Assembly (NCBI GenBank): GCA_009703445.1
Contig: WLGA01000047.1
Coordinates: 1-8,083, forward strand
Direction of reading: 5' to 3'
Source of the DNA: Actinomycetota bacterium
Lineage (GTDB): Bacteria; Actinomycetota; Actinomycetes; Actinomycetales; Microbacteriaceae
DNA length: 8,083 bases
Shown here: piece by piece, positions 1-5,436 of the stretch
Position numbering within the stretch: position 1 is the stretch's first letter
Layout of the letters: every line of letters begins with the position of its first letter
Notes under the pieces: model-generated
Database searches by the model: none
What the model was told of the DNA's origin: nothing
Seen by the model: only the letters and a program-made list of their open reading frames with translations
Made by a program: the position numbers and the translations under genes

Positions 1-44
1 ACGCGTCTTGAATTGGTGGGACTCAGCATCATCCAAGTGATGAG

Positions 45-50
45 TAGACT
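45..50 (+). promoter_or_regulatory. -10 box of a predicted leaderless promoter for the GNAT gene
   Basis: The hexamer TAGACT fits TANNNT and is followed by exactly 6 nt before the ATG at 57. Transcription would therefore begin at or within a base of the start codon. No Shine-Dalgarno sequence lies upstream of 57, which agrees with a leaderless mRNA. No convincing -35 box is visible at 16-18 nt spacing, so the call rests on the -10 box, its distance and the same arrangement at three other genes in this window. Confidence 0.45.
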
Positions 51-56
51 GCCGAT

Positions 57-503
57 ATGAGCGCAATCATTCGACCTATCCGAACGACAGATCGCAGCCA
101 GTGGGACACCCTGTGGCAAGGATATTTGAGCTTTTATGAGCACGAACTGTCAAGCGAGCAGACCGAGCTCACCTGGAATCGGCTCATCGATGAAGATTTC
201 GAAATGCACGGATTGGTTGTCGAACTTGACGGCGAATTGGTTGGTTTGGCTCACGTTTCTTTCACCCACTCATCCTGGGCACAAAATCGCGACCTCTATC
301 TCGAAGATCTTTTCGTCTCGCCGACGGTTCGAGGTCAGGGATTCGGGAAAGCACTTATTTTGGCCTTGGATGAGGTTGCCCGCGAAGAAGGGGCACGCAA
401 AGTTTGGTGGGAGACCCACAAAGACAACGCGGTTGCTCGACGCCTCTACGATTCGGTTGCCGAGCTATCAGAGTTCGTGAAATACACCCGAGCGGTCGAC
501 TAG
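57..503 (+). CDS. GNAT family N-acetyltransferase
   Basis: This 148-residue protein is a full-length single-domain GNAT, which transfers an acetyl group from acetyl-CoA to an amine; the acceptor cannot be read from the sequence. The acetyl-CoA pyrophosphate-binding motif A is clear at residues 81-100, with YLEDLFVSP leading into the R92-G-Q-G-F-G97 loop (the R/Q-x-x-G-x-G/A signature). Motif B follows, with N124, A127, L130 and Y131 in the usual N-x-x-A-x-x-L-Y arrangement. The tail after residue 132 is slightly atypical (SVAELSEFVKYTR, where many members read YxxxGF). The protein is soluble and cytoplasmic, with no signal peptide. The start at 57 has no Shine-Dalgarno sequence but lies 6 nt after a TANNNT box. 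The gene stands alone and converges with the small membrane-protein gene downstream. Confidence 0.9.
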   Translation: MSAIIRPIRTTDRSQWDTLWQGYLSFYEHELSSEQTELTWNRLIDEDFEMHGLVVELDGELVGLAHVSFTHSSWAQNRDLYLEDLFVSPTVRGQGFGKALILALDEVAREEGARKVWWETHKDNAVARRLYDSVAELSEFVKYTRAVD

Positions 504-511
504 GAATGCAG

Positions 512-540
512 AAAGGCCCCCGATTTTCGTCGAGGGCCTC
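512..540. terminator. Hairpin between convergent genes, probable terminator
   Basis: An inverted repeat pairs AGGCCC (514-519) with GGGCCT (534-539), continues after one C/A mismatch with CGA/TCG, and closes a 6-nt TTTTCG loop. It lies 9 nt after the GNAT stop and 10 nt after the stop of the minus-strand gene, so it could serve both. The T-tract is poor: only TTT C follows on the minus strand and there is none on the plus strand. This weakens the intrinsic-terminator call. Confidence 0.6.
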
Positions 541-549
541 TCAAGTTAG

Positions 550-750
550 CTAGCCGAACAGATTGGTCCAGGCCAAGCTCAGCAAGAACAAACTTGCACA
601 ACTCAGCAGGCTGCCAAGGCCCAGGCCGACTGGCGAACGCCATCCGTGCCAGCGTTCTTGGTAATCAAAACGCTTCCTGGTCCAGGAATCTCTCAGTTCA
701 ACCCATTCGGACATCTCTTGGAGATTCTTAGCTTTCTTTTCCTCATTCAT
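550..750 (-). CDS. Small single-pass membrane protein, unknown function
   Basis: I do not recognise this 66-residue protein. Its first 38 residues are highly charged and carry several tryptophans (K/E-rich, then EWVELRDSW and ERWHGW). Residues 43-64 form one hydrophobic segment (GLGLGSLLSCASLFLLSLAW), and the chain ends four residues later. It looks like a tail-anchored protein with a basic, aromatic cytosolic part. The ATG at 750 is preceded by the purine-rich GTGAAGAAAC, a weak ribosome-binding site. It lies 66 nt downstream of another small membrane-protein gene on the same strand and is probably co-transcribed with it. The hairpin past its stop codon supports a real gene end. Function is not inferable. 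Confidence 0.6.
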   Translation of the reverse strand: MNEEKKAKNLQEMSEWVELRDSWTRKRFDYQERWHGWRSPVGLGLGSLLSCASLFLLSLAWTNLFG

Positions 751-816
751 GTTTCTTCACTTTCTTCGGATTATTGATTTGAGTGAAGCGAAAATTATTA
801 ACATAAACAGGCTTCG

Positions 817-1260
817 CTAGGACTCTAGCAAATGTGGCTGGTCTGGGCACTTTTGTTGGATGGAGACAACGAGACAGGCGAGCCCTGAGATGAACACTAA
901 TGGACCTAAAAACGGGTTCAAGGATGAGAATGCCATCCCGAACCCCGTGATGATGTAGCCCCAAATTCGCAGTTGGAGCGAACCTCTCGGGTTGTTGTAA
1001 CCGTCCACTGTGATTAGTAACCGTCGAACCGCCAACGAAAGTAGGCTAGCGCTAGCTGCAACCGCGATGAATAACAACGATCCTTCGAGCCAAAAACCTT
1101 CCGGGTAGGTCACAGCTTTGCCGAACTCTTCGGCAGGGTATTCAATAGCCGATAGCGTGCCGGCCCGCTCAACCAGAGCCCCAGACAAAAGAGTAGTAAC
1201 CACTGAGAAAATTAGAGCGCAAGCAATGTTGCCCCAACGTTTGACTTTCAAGGATCTCAT
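817..1260 (-). CDS. Multi-pass membrane protein, unknown function
   Basis: This 147-residue hydrophobic protein has probable membrane segments at about residues 10-30, 57-78, 98-114 and 116-134. A basic MRSLKVKRW start precedes the first segment, and RR plus a short polar loop follow the second. No enzyme motif is visible and I do not recognise the family. The frame is open upstream to 1407, but the ATG at 1260 is preferred: it is preceded by AGAAAGGCATCGA, a Shine-Dalgarno AAAGG at proper spacing, and puts the first helix immediately after a basic stretch. The longer version would translate a 10-bp repeat. The gene is divergent from the PadR/ABC1-kinase operon and upstream of the 66-residue membrane protein. 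The 239-nt region shared with PadR could let that regulator act on both sides, which is inference. Confidence 0.65.
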   Translation of the reverse strand: MRSLKVKRWGNIACALIFSVVTTLLSGALVERAGTLSAIEYPAEEFGKAVTYPEGFWLEGSLLFIAVAASASLLSLAVRRLLITVDGYNNPRGSLQLRIWGYIITGFGMAFSSLNPFLGPLVFISGLACLVVSIQQKCPDQPHLLES

Positions 1261-1281
1261 TCGATGCCTTTCTGTTTTGGA

Positions 1282-1295
1282 ACTTGCAAGCAAGT
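1282..1295. promoter_or_regulatory. Short inverted repeat upstream of the membrane-protein gene
   Basis: ACTTGC and GCAAGT form perfect 6-bp arms around AA. The similarity extends outward imperfectly to an AACTT...AAGTT frame (1281-1300). It lies 22 nt upstream of the start codon at 1260, so it could be an operator at the promoter or a small hairpin in the 5' leader. No matching promoter could be placed with confidence. Confidence 0.35.
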
Positions 1296-1330
1296 AAGTT
1301 GAACGTAGCCCAGGACTAATTTCAGACGCT

Positions 1331-1381
1331 AGCCAATTTCGGACAATTTCGGGCACACTTTGGACAATTTCGGACAATCTG
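1331..1381. repeat. Near-tandem 10-bp repeat in the divergent intergenic region
   Basis: Copies of the unit GGACAATTTC begin at 1341 and 1362 (exact), 1331 (AGCCAATTTC) and 1372 (GGACAATCTG). A very degenerate fifth block, GGCACACTTT, lies between at 1352. The spacing is 10, 21 and 10 bp, close to whole helical turns, so all copies would face the same side of the DNA. The array sits 71-121 nt upstream of the minus-strand membrane gene and 119-169 nt upstream of the PadR gene. It may be a phased operator or a small slippage-born repeat. Confidence 0.7.
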
Positions 1382-1499
1382 CCGAGCCAGCAGAGATTTC
1401 CGTTCACTTGCTGCCATTGCAGCGACCCAAATAGGAATGAATCAGGCCTTTCGTGGCTTGACCCTTAGGAAGCATTGATTGCACCTCGAAGGGAAACCC

Positions 1500-2063
1500 G
1501 TGAGCACCTCATCCAAGAATTTTGATCTCCGCGAATTCGTTGGCGACCTTTTTACCATCGTCAAAGACCGCGCCATGGATGCAGGACAGCCGCGCACTTC
1601 AACCCAGCCAACCTCCGAGCAGATCGAAGTGGCGATCTTGGCGACCCTAGTAGAGACCCCTAAAAATGCTGCTGAGATTGTCTCGGCGCTAGCACTGACC
1701 AGCGCTGGAGTTTGGATGCCGACTGCCGGCAAAATTCACCCGATACTTTCGAAGTTGACTGAGGAAAAGTCGGTTTCGGTCAAGACCGATGGAGATCGCA
1801 AGGTCTATTCGATCACCAAGACTGGCAAAACTGCCCTCAAGAACGCTGCCGAGAAGCCTGCCGCTGAACCTGCGGGAACCCGATCAACTGGCTCGACCAA
1901 AAACCTACTCAACTGCGACGCCAGCTTCCTAAAGAGCGCGTCTAAGCTCGGACCAGTGATGCTCGATGTTGCTCAGACCGGAACCCGCGAGCAGCAGCAG
2001 GCCGCCGCGGCAGCTCTCGATGAGATGCGCAACAAGCTGCACGCCATCCTTGCCGAGAAGTAA
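1500..2063 (+). CDS. PadR family transcriptional regulator
   Basis: This 187-residue regulator carries a PadR-type winged helix at about residues 41-117. It begins EQIEVAILATLVETPKNAAEI and continues with the recognition-helix region MPTAGKIHPILSKL, the equivalent of the family's S-x-G-T-L-Y-P-x-L-x-x-L. The wing and following helix read RKVYSITKTGKTAL. A low-complexity Ala/Pro/Thr linker (118-133) joins it to a helical C-terminal part (136-187), presumably for dimerisation. The start is set at GTG 1500 because AAGGGA lies at good spacing upstream; an in-frame TTG at 1479 has no such site. The ABC1-kinase gene follows after 3 nt, so the two form an operon. The ligand is unknown. Autoregulation and control of the divergent membrane gene are plausible, since PadR proteins often repress their own neighbourhood. 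Confidence 0.82.
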   Translation: MSTSSKNFDLREFVGDLFTIVKDRAMDAGQPRTSTQPTSEQIEVAILATLVETPKNAAEIVSALALTSAGVWMPTAGKIHPILSKLTEEKSVSVKTDGDRKVYSITKTGKTALKNAAEKPAAEPAGTRSTGSTKNLLNCDASFLKSASKLGPVMLDVAQTGTREQQQAAAAALDEMRNKLHAILAEK

Positions 2064-2066
2064 ACC

Positions 2067-3740
2067 TTGAACAATCCCGCACTAAAGGCTCGCTATCGCC
2101 GCATTCTGCGATTTGCGTCGCTCGCGCTTGCCGAGCTTTGGTGGTTCGAGCTGTTTCTGCCGCAGATCGGTCTGGCGAAGCTAGGGGCACGCGGCCGCAT
2201 TGGCCGTTTGAAGCGCCTAGCCCGCAAGTTTCACGACCTAGCCGCTGACCTCGGAGGCCTGATGGTAAAGGTTGGGCAATTCCTATCCGCTCGCCTCGAC
2301 GTATTGCCTGAATCGGTAACTAAAGAACTCGAAGGCCTCCAGGATGAGGTTGCGCCCGAACCGTTCGACAAGATTCTTTCGCTGGTTGAGAGCGAACTCG
2401 GCATGAGCGCTTCGGCGGCATTCGCATCAATCAACCCAGAACCGATCGCGGCTGCTTCGCTGGGTCAGGCATACCGGGCGAAACTGTCACCGGGACTTGC
2501 GGCCGACCTGGGATACGAAGACGTCATCGTCAAGGTGCTTCGTCCGGGCATCGAGGAAATCGTCGAAGTCGACCTGAAGGCGCTTCGCAAGATTGGCGGA
2601 TGGTTGTCGCGCGTGAAGCTGGTTTCGCGCCGAACCGATGCGCCGGCACTCGTCGAAGAGTTTGCAGCCACCACTCTCGAAGAGATTGACTACCTGCACG
2701 AAGCCCAGAATCTAGAGCGCTTTGCGGCGAATTTCGCAGGCGACGCTCGAGTCGGAACCCCAGACATCATCTGGGAACGCAGTGCGAGACGCGTGCTGAC
2801 CCTGAGCGATGTTTCAGCAATCAAGATCTCGGATGTTGACGCTCTGATTGCTGCCGGCCTAAATCCGAATGCCGTTGCGGCCGAGCTGGCTCGAGTGACT
2901 TTCGAGCAGTTCTTCGTGACCGGGTTCTTCCACGCCGACCCACATCCTGGCAACATCTTCGTCAAGCCGATGCCTGCCGAGTCGGGAATCGACTTCACTT
3001 TGACCTTCATCGACTTCGGCATGATGGGCCAAGTTGACGAGAACCTGCGCAACAACCTTCAGCGATTCCTATTCGCCGTTGCGTCGAGAGATGCCCGAGG
3101 ATGGGTTGCCGCTTGCGAGCGACTCGGAGTGCTGCTCCCCTCTGCAGACACCGTGATCCTCGAGCGAGCAATCTCGGAACTCTTCGACCGGTTCGGCGGA
3201 GTTGGAGTTGGCGAATTGGTTCAGACCGATCCGCGAGAACTTCGCGAGTTTGCCTTGCGATTCAGTGAACTTCTGCGAACTCTGCCGTTCCAGCTGCCAA
3301 ACGACTTCTTGTTCCTGATTCGCGCGTTGTCGCTGATTTCTGGTGTTGCCAGCACGCTCAACCGCGAGTTCAATATCTGGGATGCGATTGACCCGTTTGC
3401 CCGCGGCCTGCTCAATGGCGCCGGTTCTGGTGTGGCGAAAAACCTGGGCAAGGAATTCTTGTCGTTTGCGACGACGATTGGCCGCCTGCCTGGCCGAATC
3501 GACGACCTGGTGTCGCGAATTGATGCTGGTCAAGTAATCATTCGAAACCCTGAGTTGGAAACTCGTATGCGAGCGCTGGATTCGAGTGTTCGGCGCGGCA
3601 CCTCGGCGCTCTTGTTCACCGGCTTGCTGATCGGTGGGCTGATGATCAACGACCAGAATGAAACCTTGAGTTACTGGCTCCTCGGCATTTCTGTGCTGCC
3701 ACTCATCCATGCCCTAGGTTTTGGGCGAATCAGCCGCTAA
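2067..3740 (+). CDS. ABC1/UbiB/AarF family atypical protein kinase-like protein
   Basis: This 557-residue protein has the full set of ABC1 (UbiB/ADCK) signatures. The family-specific K-x-G-Q motif is K68-V-G-Q71, followed by SARLDVLPESVTKELEGLQDEV. The Ala-rich nucleotide loop is AAASLGQAY (128-136) and the ATP-contacting lysine is K156 in VIVK. E206 to N215 give the E-x-D-x-x-x-E-A-x-N signature. The catalytic loop is HADPHPGN (289-296) and the metal-binding DFG is D316-F-G318. Two hydrophobic helices (about 512-527 and 535-551) at the C-terminus would anchor it in the membrane, as in UbiB. Family members support isoprenoid quinone synthesis or lipid homeostasis as ATPases; actinobacteria normally make menaquinone, so the substrate here is open. 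The TTG start at 2067, just after the PadR stop, has GAGAAG 6 nt upstream. No residue of the active site is missing. Confidence 0.93.
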   Translation: MNNPALKARYRRILRFASLALAELWWFELFLPQIGLAKLGARGRIGRLKRLARKFHDLAADLGGLMVKVGQFLSARLDVLPESVTKELEGLQDEVAPEPFDKILSLVESELGMSASAAFASINPEPIAAASLGQAYRAKLSPGLAADLGYEDVIVKVLRPGIEEIVEVDLKALRKIGGWLSRVKLVSRRTDAPALVEEFAATTLEEIDYLHEAQNLERFAANFAGDARVGTPDIIWERSARRVLTLSDVSAIKISDVDALIAAGLNPNAVAAELARVTFEQFFVTGFFHADPHPGNIFVKPMPAESGIDFTLTFIDFGMMGQVDENLRNNLQRFLFAVASRDARGWVAACERLGVLLPSADTVILERAISELFDRFGGVGVGELVQTDPRELREFALRFSELLRTLPFQLPNDFLFLIRALSLISGVASTLNREFNIWDAIDPFARGLLNGAGSGVAKNLGKEFLSFATTIGRLPGRIDDLVSRIDAGQVIIRNPELETRMRALDSSVRRGTSALLFTGLLIGGLMINDQNETLSYWLLGISVLPLIHALGFGRISR

Positions 3741-3753
3741 AAAAATGCTCGAA

Positions 3754-4113
3754 CTAGGCAATCAGTGCGGTCGCCGGGATTCCAAGTTCTCGATTGAGAT
3801 TGCGAATCATGCGAAGGGTTAGCGGTCGCTTTCCATTGAGCACTTCGTAAACGCGGTTGGAGTTGCCGATGAGGGGCACCAGATCAGTTACCCCGAGCCC
3901 GCCTTGCTCCATGCGGAACTTTATTGCTTCGATTGGGTCAGGCTTGTCGACGGGATAGTTCTTCGACTCATAGGCCTCGATGAGCGTGGCTAGAACGTCT
4001 AGTTTGTCCCCGGCTGGTGTTCCAAGTTCCGGATCTCCCTCGATGAGCTGGTCAACTTCGGCAAGTGCAGCCATGAGGTCTGCATCATTACGAATTGGTT
4101 TAATCTCCATCAT
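3754..4113 (-). CDS. higA: HigA-type antitoxin, XRE family (module 1)
   Basis: This 119-residue antitoxin resembles E. coli HigA (YgjM). An acidic N-terminal half (about 10-62) binds and neutralises the toxin, and a helix-turn-helix lies at about 72-112, with LGVTDLVPLIGNSNRVYEVL, the NGKRPLTL hinge and a final GIPATALI. It should inhibit the HigB encoded just upstream and repress the shared promoter. The gene overlaps the toxin stop codon. AAAGGAGG (4117-4124), inside the last toxin codons, is a near-ideal ribosome-binding site. Two adjacent ATGs compete: 4113 lies 3 nt from the site and 4110 lies 6 nt from it, so 4110 may be used. The strong site would favour antitoxin excess. The gene converges on the ABC1-kinase gene with a 13-nt gap and no hairpin between them. 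Confidence 0.87.
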   Translation of the reverse strand: MMEIKPIRNDADLMAALAEVDQLIEGDPELGTPAGDKLDVLATLIEAYESKNYPVDKPDPIEAIKFRMEQGGLGVTDLVPLIGNSNRVYEVLNGKRPLTLRMIRNLNRELGIPATALIA

Positions 4114-4424
4114 TTTCCTCCTTTGATGAAACGAATTGTTTGGGCGTCAATCCTGTCGTAGTCACTGTGGGTGCCCAGAAACTTCACGAACACAATTTGT
4201 GATTTATAGGCAACATCGACGGCCAGACGATATTTGTTGCCAGCGATGTTGAACACAACCCGACCACTTTTCAGGATGCTAGCCGAGCGATAGGTGGCCT
4301 TGATGTCAGCAGGAGAGCCCCAATTGGCTGCTCGGACTTCATCGACCCAAGCCGTTAACTGCTGTTCAGCGTCGGGATGCGCGCCCCAGAAAGATTTGAT
4401 CGTCGAAACTGCAATAAGGCGCAT
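4110..4424 (-). CDS. higB: HigB-type toxin, type II TA system (module 1)
   Basis: This 104-residue protein matches the HigB toxin family typified by E. coli HigB (YgjN; PF09907), a RelE-fold mRNA interferase that cleaves mRNA on the ribosome. The diagnostic stretch runs from residue 55: RVVFNIAGNKYRLAVDV, YKSQIVFVKFLGTH and YDRID (89-93). Length agrees with the family. The toxin precedes the antitoxin, as usual for hig loci, and their reading frames overlap by 4 nt, which implies translational coupling. The ATG at 4424 has no Shine-Dalgarno sequence but lies exactly 6 nt after a TANNNT box, so the transcript is predicted to be leaderless. No disruption is visible, so the module looks intact. 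Confidence 0.88.
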   Translation of the reverse strand: MRLIAVSTIKSFWGAHPDAEQQLTAWVDEVRAANWGSPADIKATYRSASILKSGRVVFNIAGNKYRLAVDVAYKSQIVFVKFLGTHSDYDRIDAQTIRFIKGGK

Positions 4425-4430
4425 GGAAAC

Positions 4431-4460
4431 AATTTAGTCCCAAATTGGGACTAATGTCAA
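4431..4460 (-). promoter_or_regulatory. Promoter and palindromic operator of higBA module 1
   Basis: On the minus strand a consensus -35 TTGACA (4460-4455) is followed, after 18 nt, by TAAATT (4436-4431), a TANNNT-type -10; CTAAAT one base earlier is an alternative at 17 nt. A perfect palindrome fills the spacer at 4434-4454, with arms TTAGTCCCAA and TTGGGACTAA around a single central base. Bound HigA would physically block RNA polymerase, as is typical of type II TA autoregulation. The -10 ends 6 nt before the toxin ATG, so transcription would start at the start codon. The palindrome is read directly; the HigA binding is inference. Confidence 0.8.
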
Positions 4461-4489
4461 GGATGCGGATTGTCGGAAAGGTACTTTGA

Positions 4490-4930
4490 CTAGGCGCGCA
4501 AGGCGAGCATGAACTGACCGCCACCCGGGGTGATTTGGGTTTCAAAATCCATGTCTGGGGCGAAGCGCGAAAGTCTATCTAGCAACCACTCGGCGGCCTG
4601 TTCGGCATCCGCCTGGGATGGGCAACGAGCGACAATTTCGCGGCCGCCTTTTCGTCCGAGACGTTCGACCGATTCGAAAATCGGTGACGGGTCGACGACA
4701 AACAAGTCAGGCGACCATGGCACAACCGGGGCAATCTTGCCCTTCATGGTGTTGCAGGCGCGGTGGGCCAGGCGCTCAACTGTGGCCGAGCCCTTTTTAG
4801 CCTTGGCCGCTGCATAGTTGTCGATGCTTGGGCCTAGATCTGAGTTAGTCGAACCATCCGGGTCAACCGCTGCATCACACAACCAGCAACGCCAACCATC
4901 CTTGGTGCCAACTTCATTCAAATCACTCAT
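4490..4930 (-). CDS. HNH-like zinc-motif protein, probable non-canonical nuclease fold
   Basis: This 146-residue protein has an N-terminal HNH-like core: C15-x-x-C18 in WRCWLCD, then a gap, then H57-R-A-C59-N60 followed by MKGK. The two Cys pairs fit the zinc-binding scaffold of HNH proteins. The usual catalytic D-H pair is not evident; the equivalent place reads PSIDNYAA, with Asn where the general-base His would stand. Similar actinobacterial proteins exist with this pattern, so it may be an inactive or altered HNH domain. Residues 67-146 include a conserved-looking PVVPWSPDLFVVDPSPI and a C-terminal alpha/beta segment ending GGGQFMLALRA. The ATG at 4930 lacks a Shine-Dalgarno sequence and lies 6 nt after a TAATCT box. 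It is divergent from the DUF1801 gene and upstream of, but separately promoted from, TA module 1. Its substrate is unknown. Confidence 0.6.
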   Translation of the reverse strand: MSDLNEVGTKDGWRCWLCDAAVDPDGSTNSDLGPSIDNYAAAKAKKGSATVERLAHRACNTMKGKIAPVVPWSPDLFVVDPSPIFESVERLGRKGGREIVARCPSQADAEQAAEWLLDRLSRFAPDMDFETQITPGGGQFMLALRA

Positions 4931-4936
4931 GCAAGC

Positions 4937-4942
4937 AGATTA
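4937..4942 (-). promoter_or_regulatory. -10 box of a predicted leaderless promoter for the HNH-like gene
   Basis: On the minus strand TAATCT fits TANNNT and is separated by 6 nt (GCTTGC) from the ATG at 4930. There is no purine-rich site before the ATG. A second -10-like TATAGC lies a few bases upstream (4949-4944) and would give a leader of about seven bases. No good -35 is visible in the 44-nt divergent gap. Confidence 0.45.
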
Positions 4943-4960
4943 CGCTATAGATGGATTCAC

Positions 4961-4966
4961 AGGAGG
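4961..4966 (+). promoter_or_regulatory. Ribosome-binding site that sets the DUF1801 start
   Basis: AGGAGG lies 8 nt before the ATG at 4975. It places the start there rather than at the in-frame ATG at 4951, which lies upstream of the site. Confidence 0.8.
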
Positions 4967-4974
4967 ACCCACCA

Positions 4975-5391
4975 ATGGCAATGTCAGACGCAGAAAAGCA
5001 AGCACTCAAAGAGACCATGGCCGAGCGCGCCAAGGCTCGCAAGAAGATGAGCCCCGAGCAGCTTGAACAAGAGGTGCTCGACAAGATTGCGGCGATGGCT
5101 CCGGCCGACCGTGCCATCGGTGAAAAGGTGCACGCACTCGTAAAGAAGGTTGCGCCGAACCTCCAATCGAAGACTTGGTATGGAATGCAGGCTTACTGCG
5201 ACGATTCCGGCAAGACAGTGGTCTTCTTCCAGGACTCCGGCAAGTTCAAGGCTCGCTATTCAACCCTTGGATTCCAGGACACCGCGAACCTAGACGAGGA
5301 CCTGATGTGGGCAACATCGTTCGCTGTTATGGGCTGGAGCGCAGCCGTAGAGAAGCAAATCACCGCACTCGTTAAGCGCGCAATTAGCTAA
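4975..5391 (+). CDS. DUF1801 domain-containing protein (YdhG-like)
   Basis: This 138-residue protein has a charged helical N-terminus (residues 5-35, rich in Lys/Glu) followed by a DUF1801-type domain. The recognisable core is APADRAIGEKVHALVKKVAPNL (42-63), then the conserved aromatic K66-T-W-Y-G-M-Q and a beta segment GKTVVFFQ (79-86). FKARYSTLGF, NLDEDLMW and a C-terminal helix (EKQITALVKRAI) follow. The family has a small alpha/beta fold related to Bacillus YdhG/iron-chaperone-like proteins, but its biochemical role is not established. The protein is soluble, with no signal peptide. The start at 4975 is chosen from AGGAGG 8 nt upstream. It is transcribed away from the HNH-like gene across a 44-nt gap and ends 45 nt before TA module 2, which has its own promoter. 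Confidence 0.78.
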   Translation: MAMSDAEKQALKETMAERAKARKKMSPEQLEQEVLDKIAAMAPADRAIGEKVHALVKKVAPNLQSKTWYGMQAYCDDSGKTVVFFQDSGKFKARYSTLGFQDTANLDEDLMWATSFAVMGWSAAVEKQITALVKRAIS

Positions 5392-5392
5392 C

Positions 5393-5430
5393 TAATAACG
5401 CTTGACGTTAATAACGCGACGCGTTATGTT
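5393..5430 (+). promoter_or_regulatory. Promoter and operator of higBA module 2
   Basis: TTGACG (5402-5407), a 17-nt spacer and TATGTT (5425-5430) make a good promoter, and the toxin GTG follows 6 nt after the -10. A perfect palindrome, ATAACGCG and CGCGTTAT around one base (5411-5427), fills most of the spacer and enters the -10. An extra direct copy of TAATAACGC lies at 5393-5401 just before the -35, repeating that at 5409-5417. There are thus three ATAACGC half-sites, two in direct and one in inverted orientation, suitable for cooperative HigA repression. Binding is inferred. Confidence 0.8.
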
Positions 5431-5436
5431 TAACAC

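Noticed and set aside
743..964. 73-residue minus-strand open frame
   Set aside because: It runs out of frame through the 3' part of the 147-residue membrane gene and overlaps the next gene's start. It has no ribosome-binding site and a composition unlike a protein.
1261..1407. N-terminal extension of the membrane-protein frame up to 1407
   Set aside because: The ATG at 1260 has a proper Shine-Dalgarno site and precedes a basic stretch and helix. The extension would translate the 10-bp repeat and adds no recognisable domain.
1458..1463. TTGACC as a -35 box for the PadR operon
   Set aside because: No TANNNT or TATAAT-like hexamer lies 16-18 nt downstream.
1479..1499. TTG start for the PadR gene
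   Set aside because: No ribosome-binding site precedes it, and the added residues lie over the Shine-Dalgarno sequence of the GTG at 1500.
3741..3753. A-rich gap between the ABC1-kinase and module 1 antitoxin genes as a terminator
   Set aside because: An A/T run is present but no GC stem lies beside it on either strand.
4917..4951. Plus-strand promoter for the DUF1801 gene (TTCAAA with TACGCT, or TATAGA)
   Set aside because: Matches are weak and several equally poor alternatives exist in the short divergent gap, so no single site can be supported.
5383..5396. Inverted repeat ATTAG / CTAAT at the end of the DUF1801 gene as a terminator
   Set aside because: The arms are only 5 bp and AT-rich, and no T-tract follows. 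It includes the stop codon itself.
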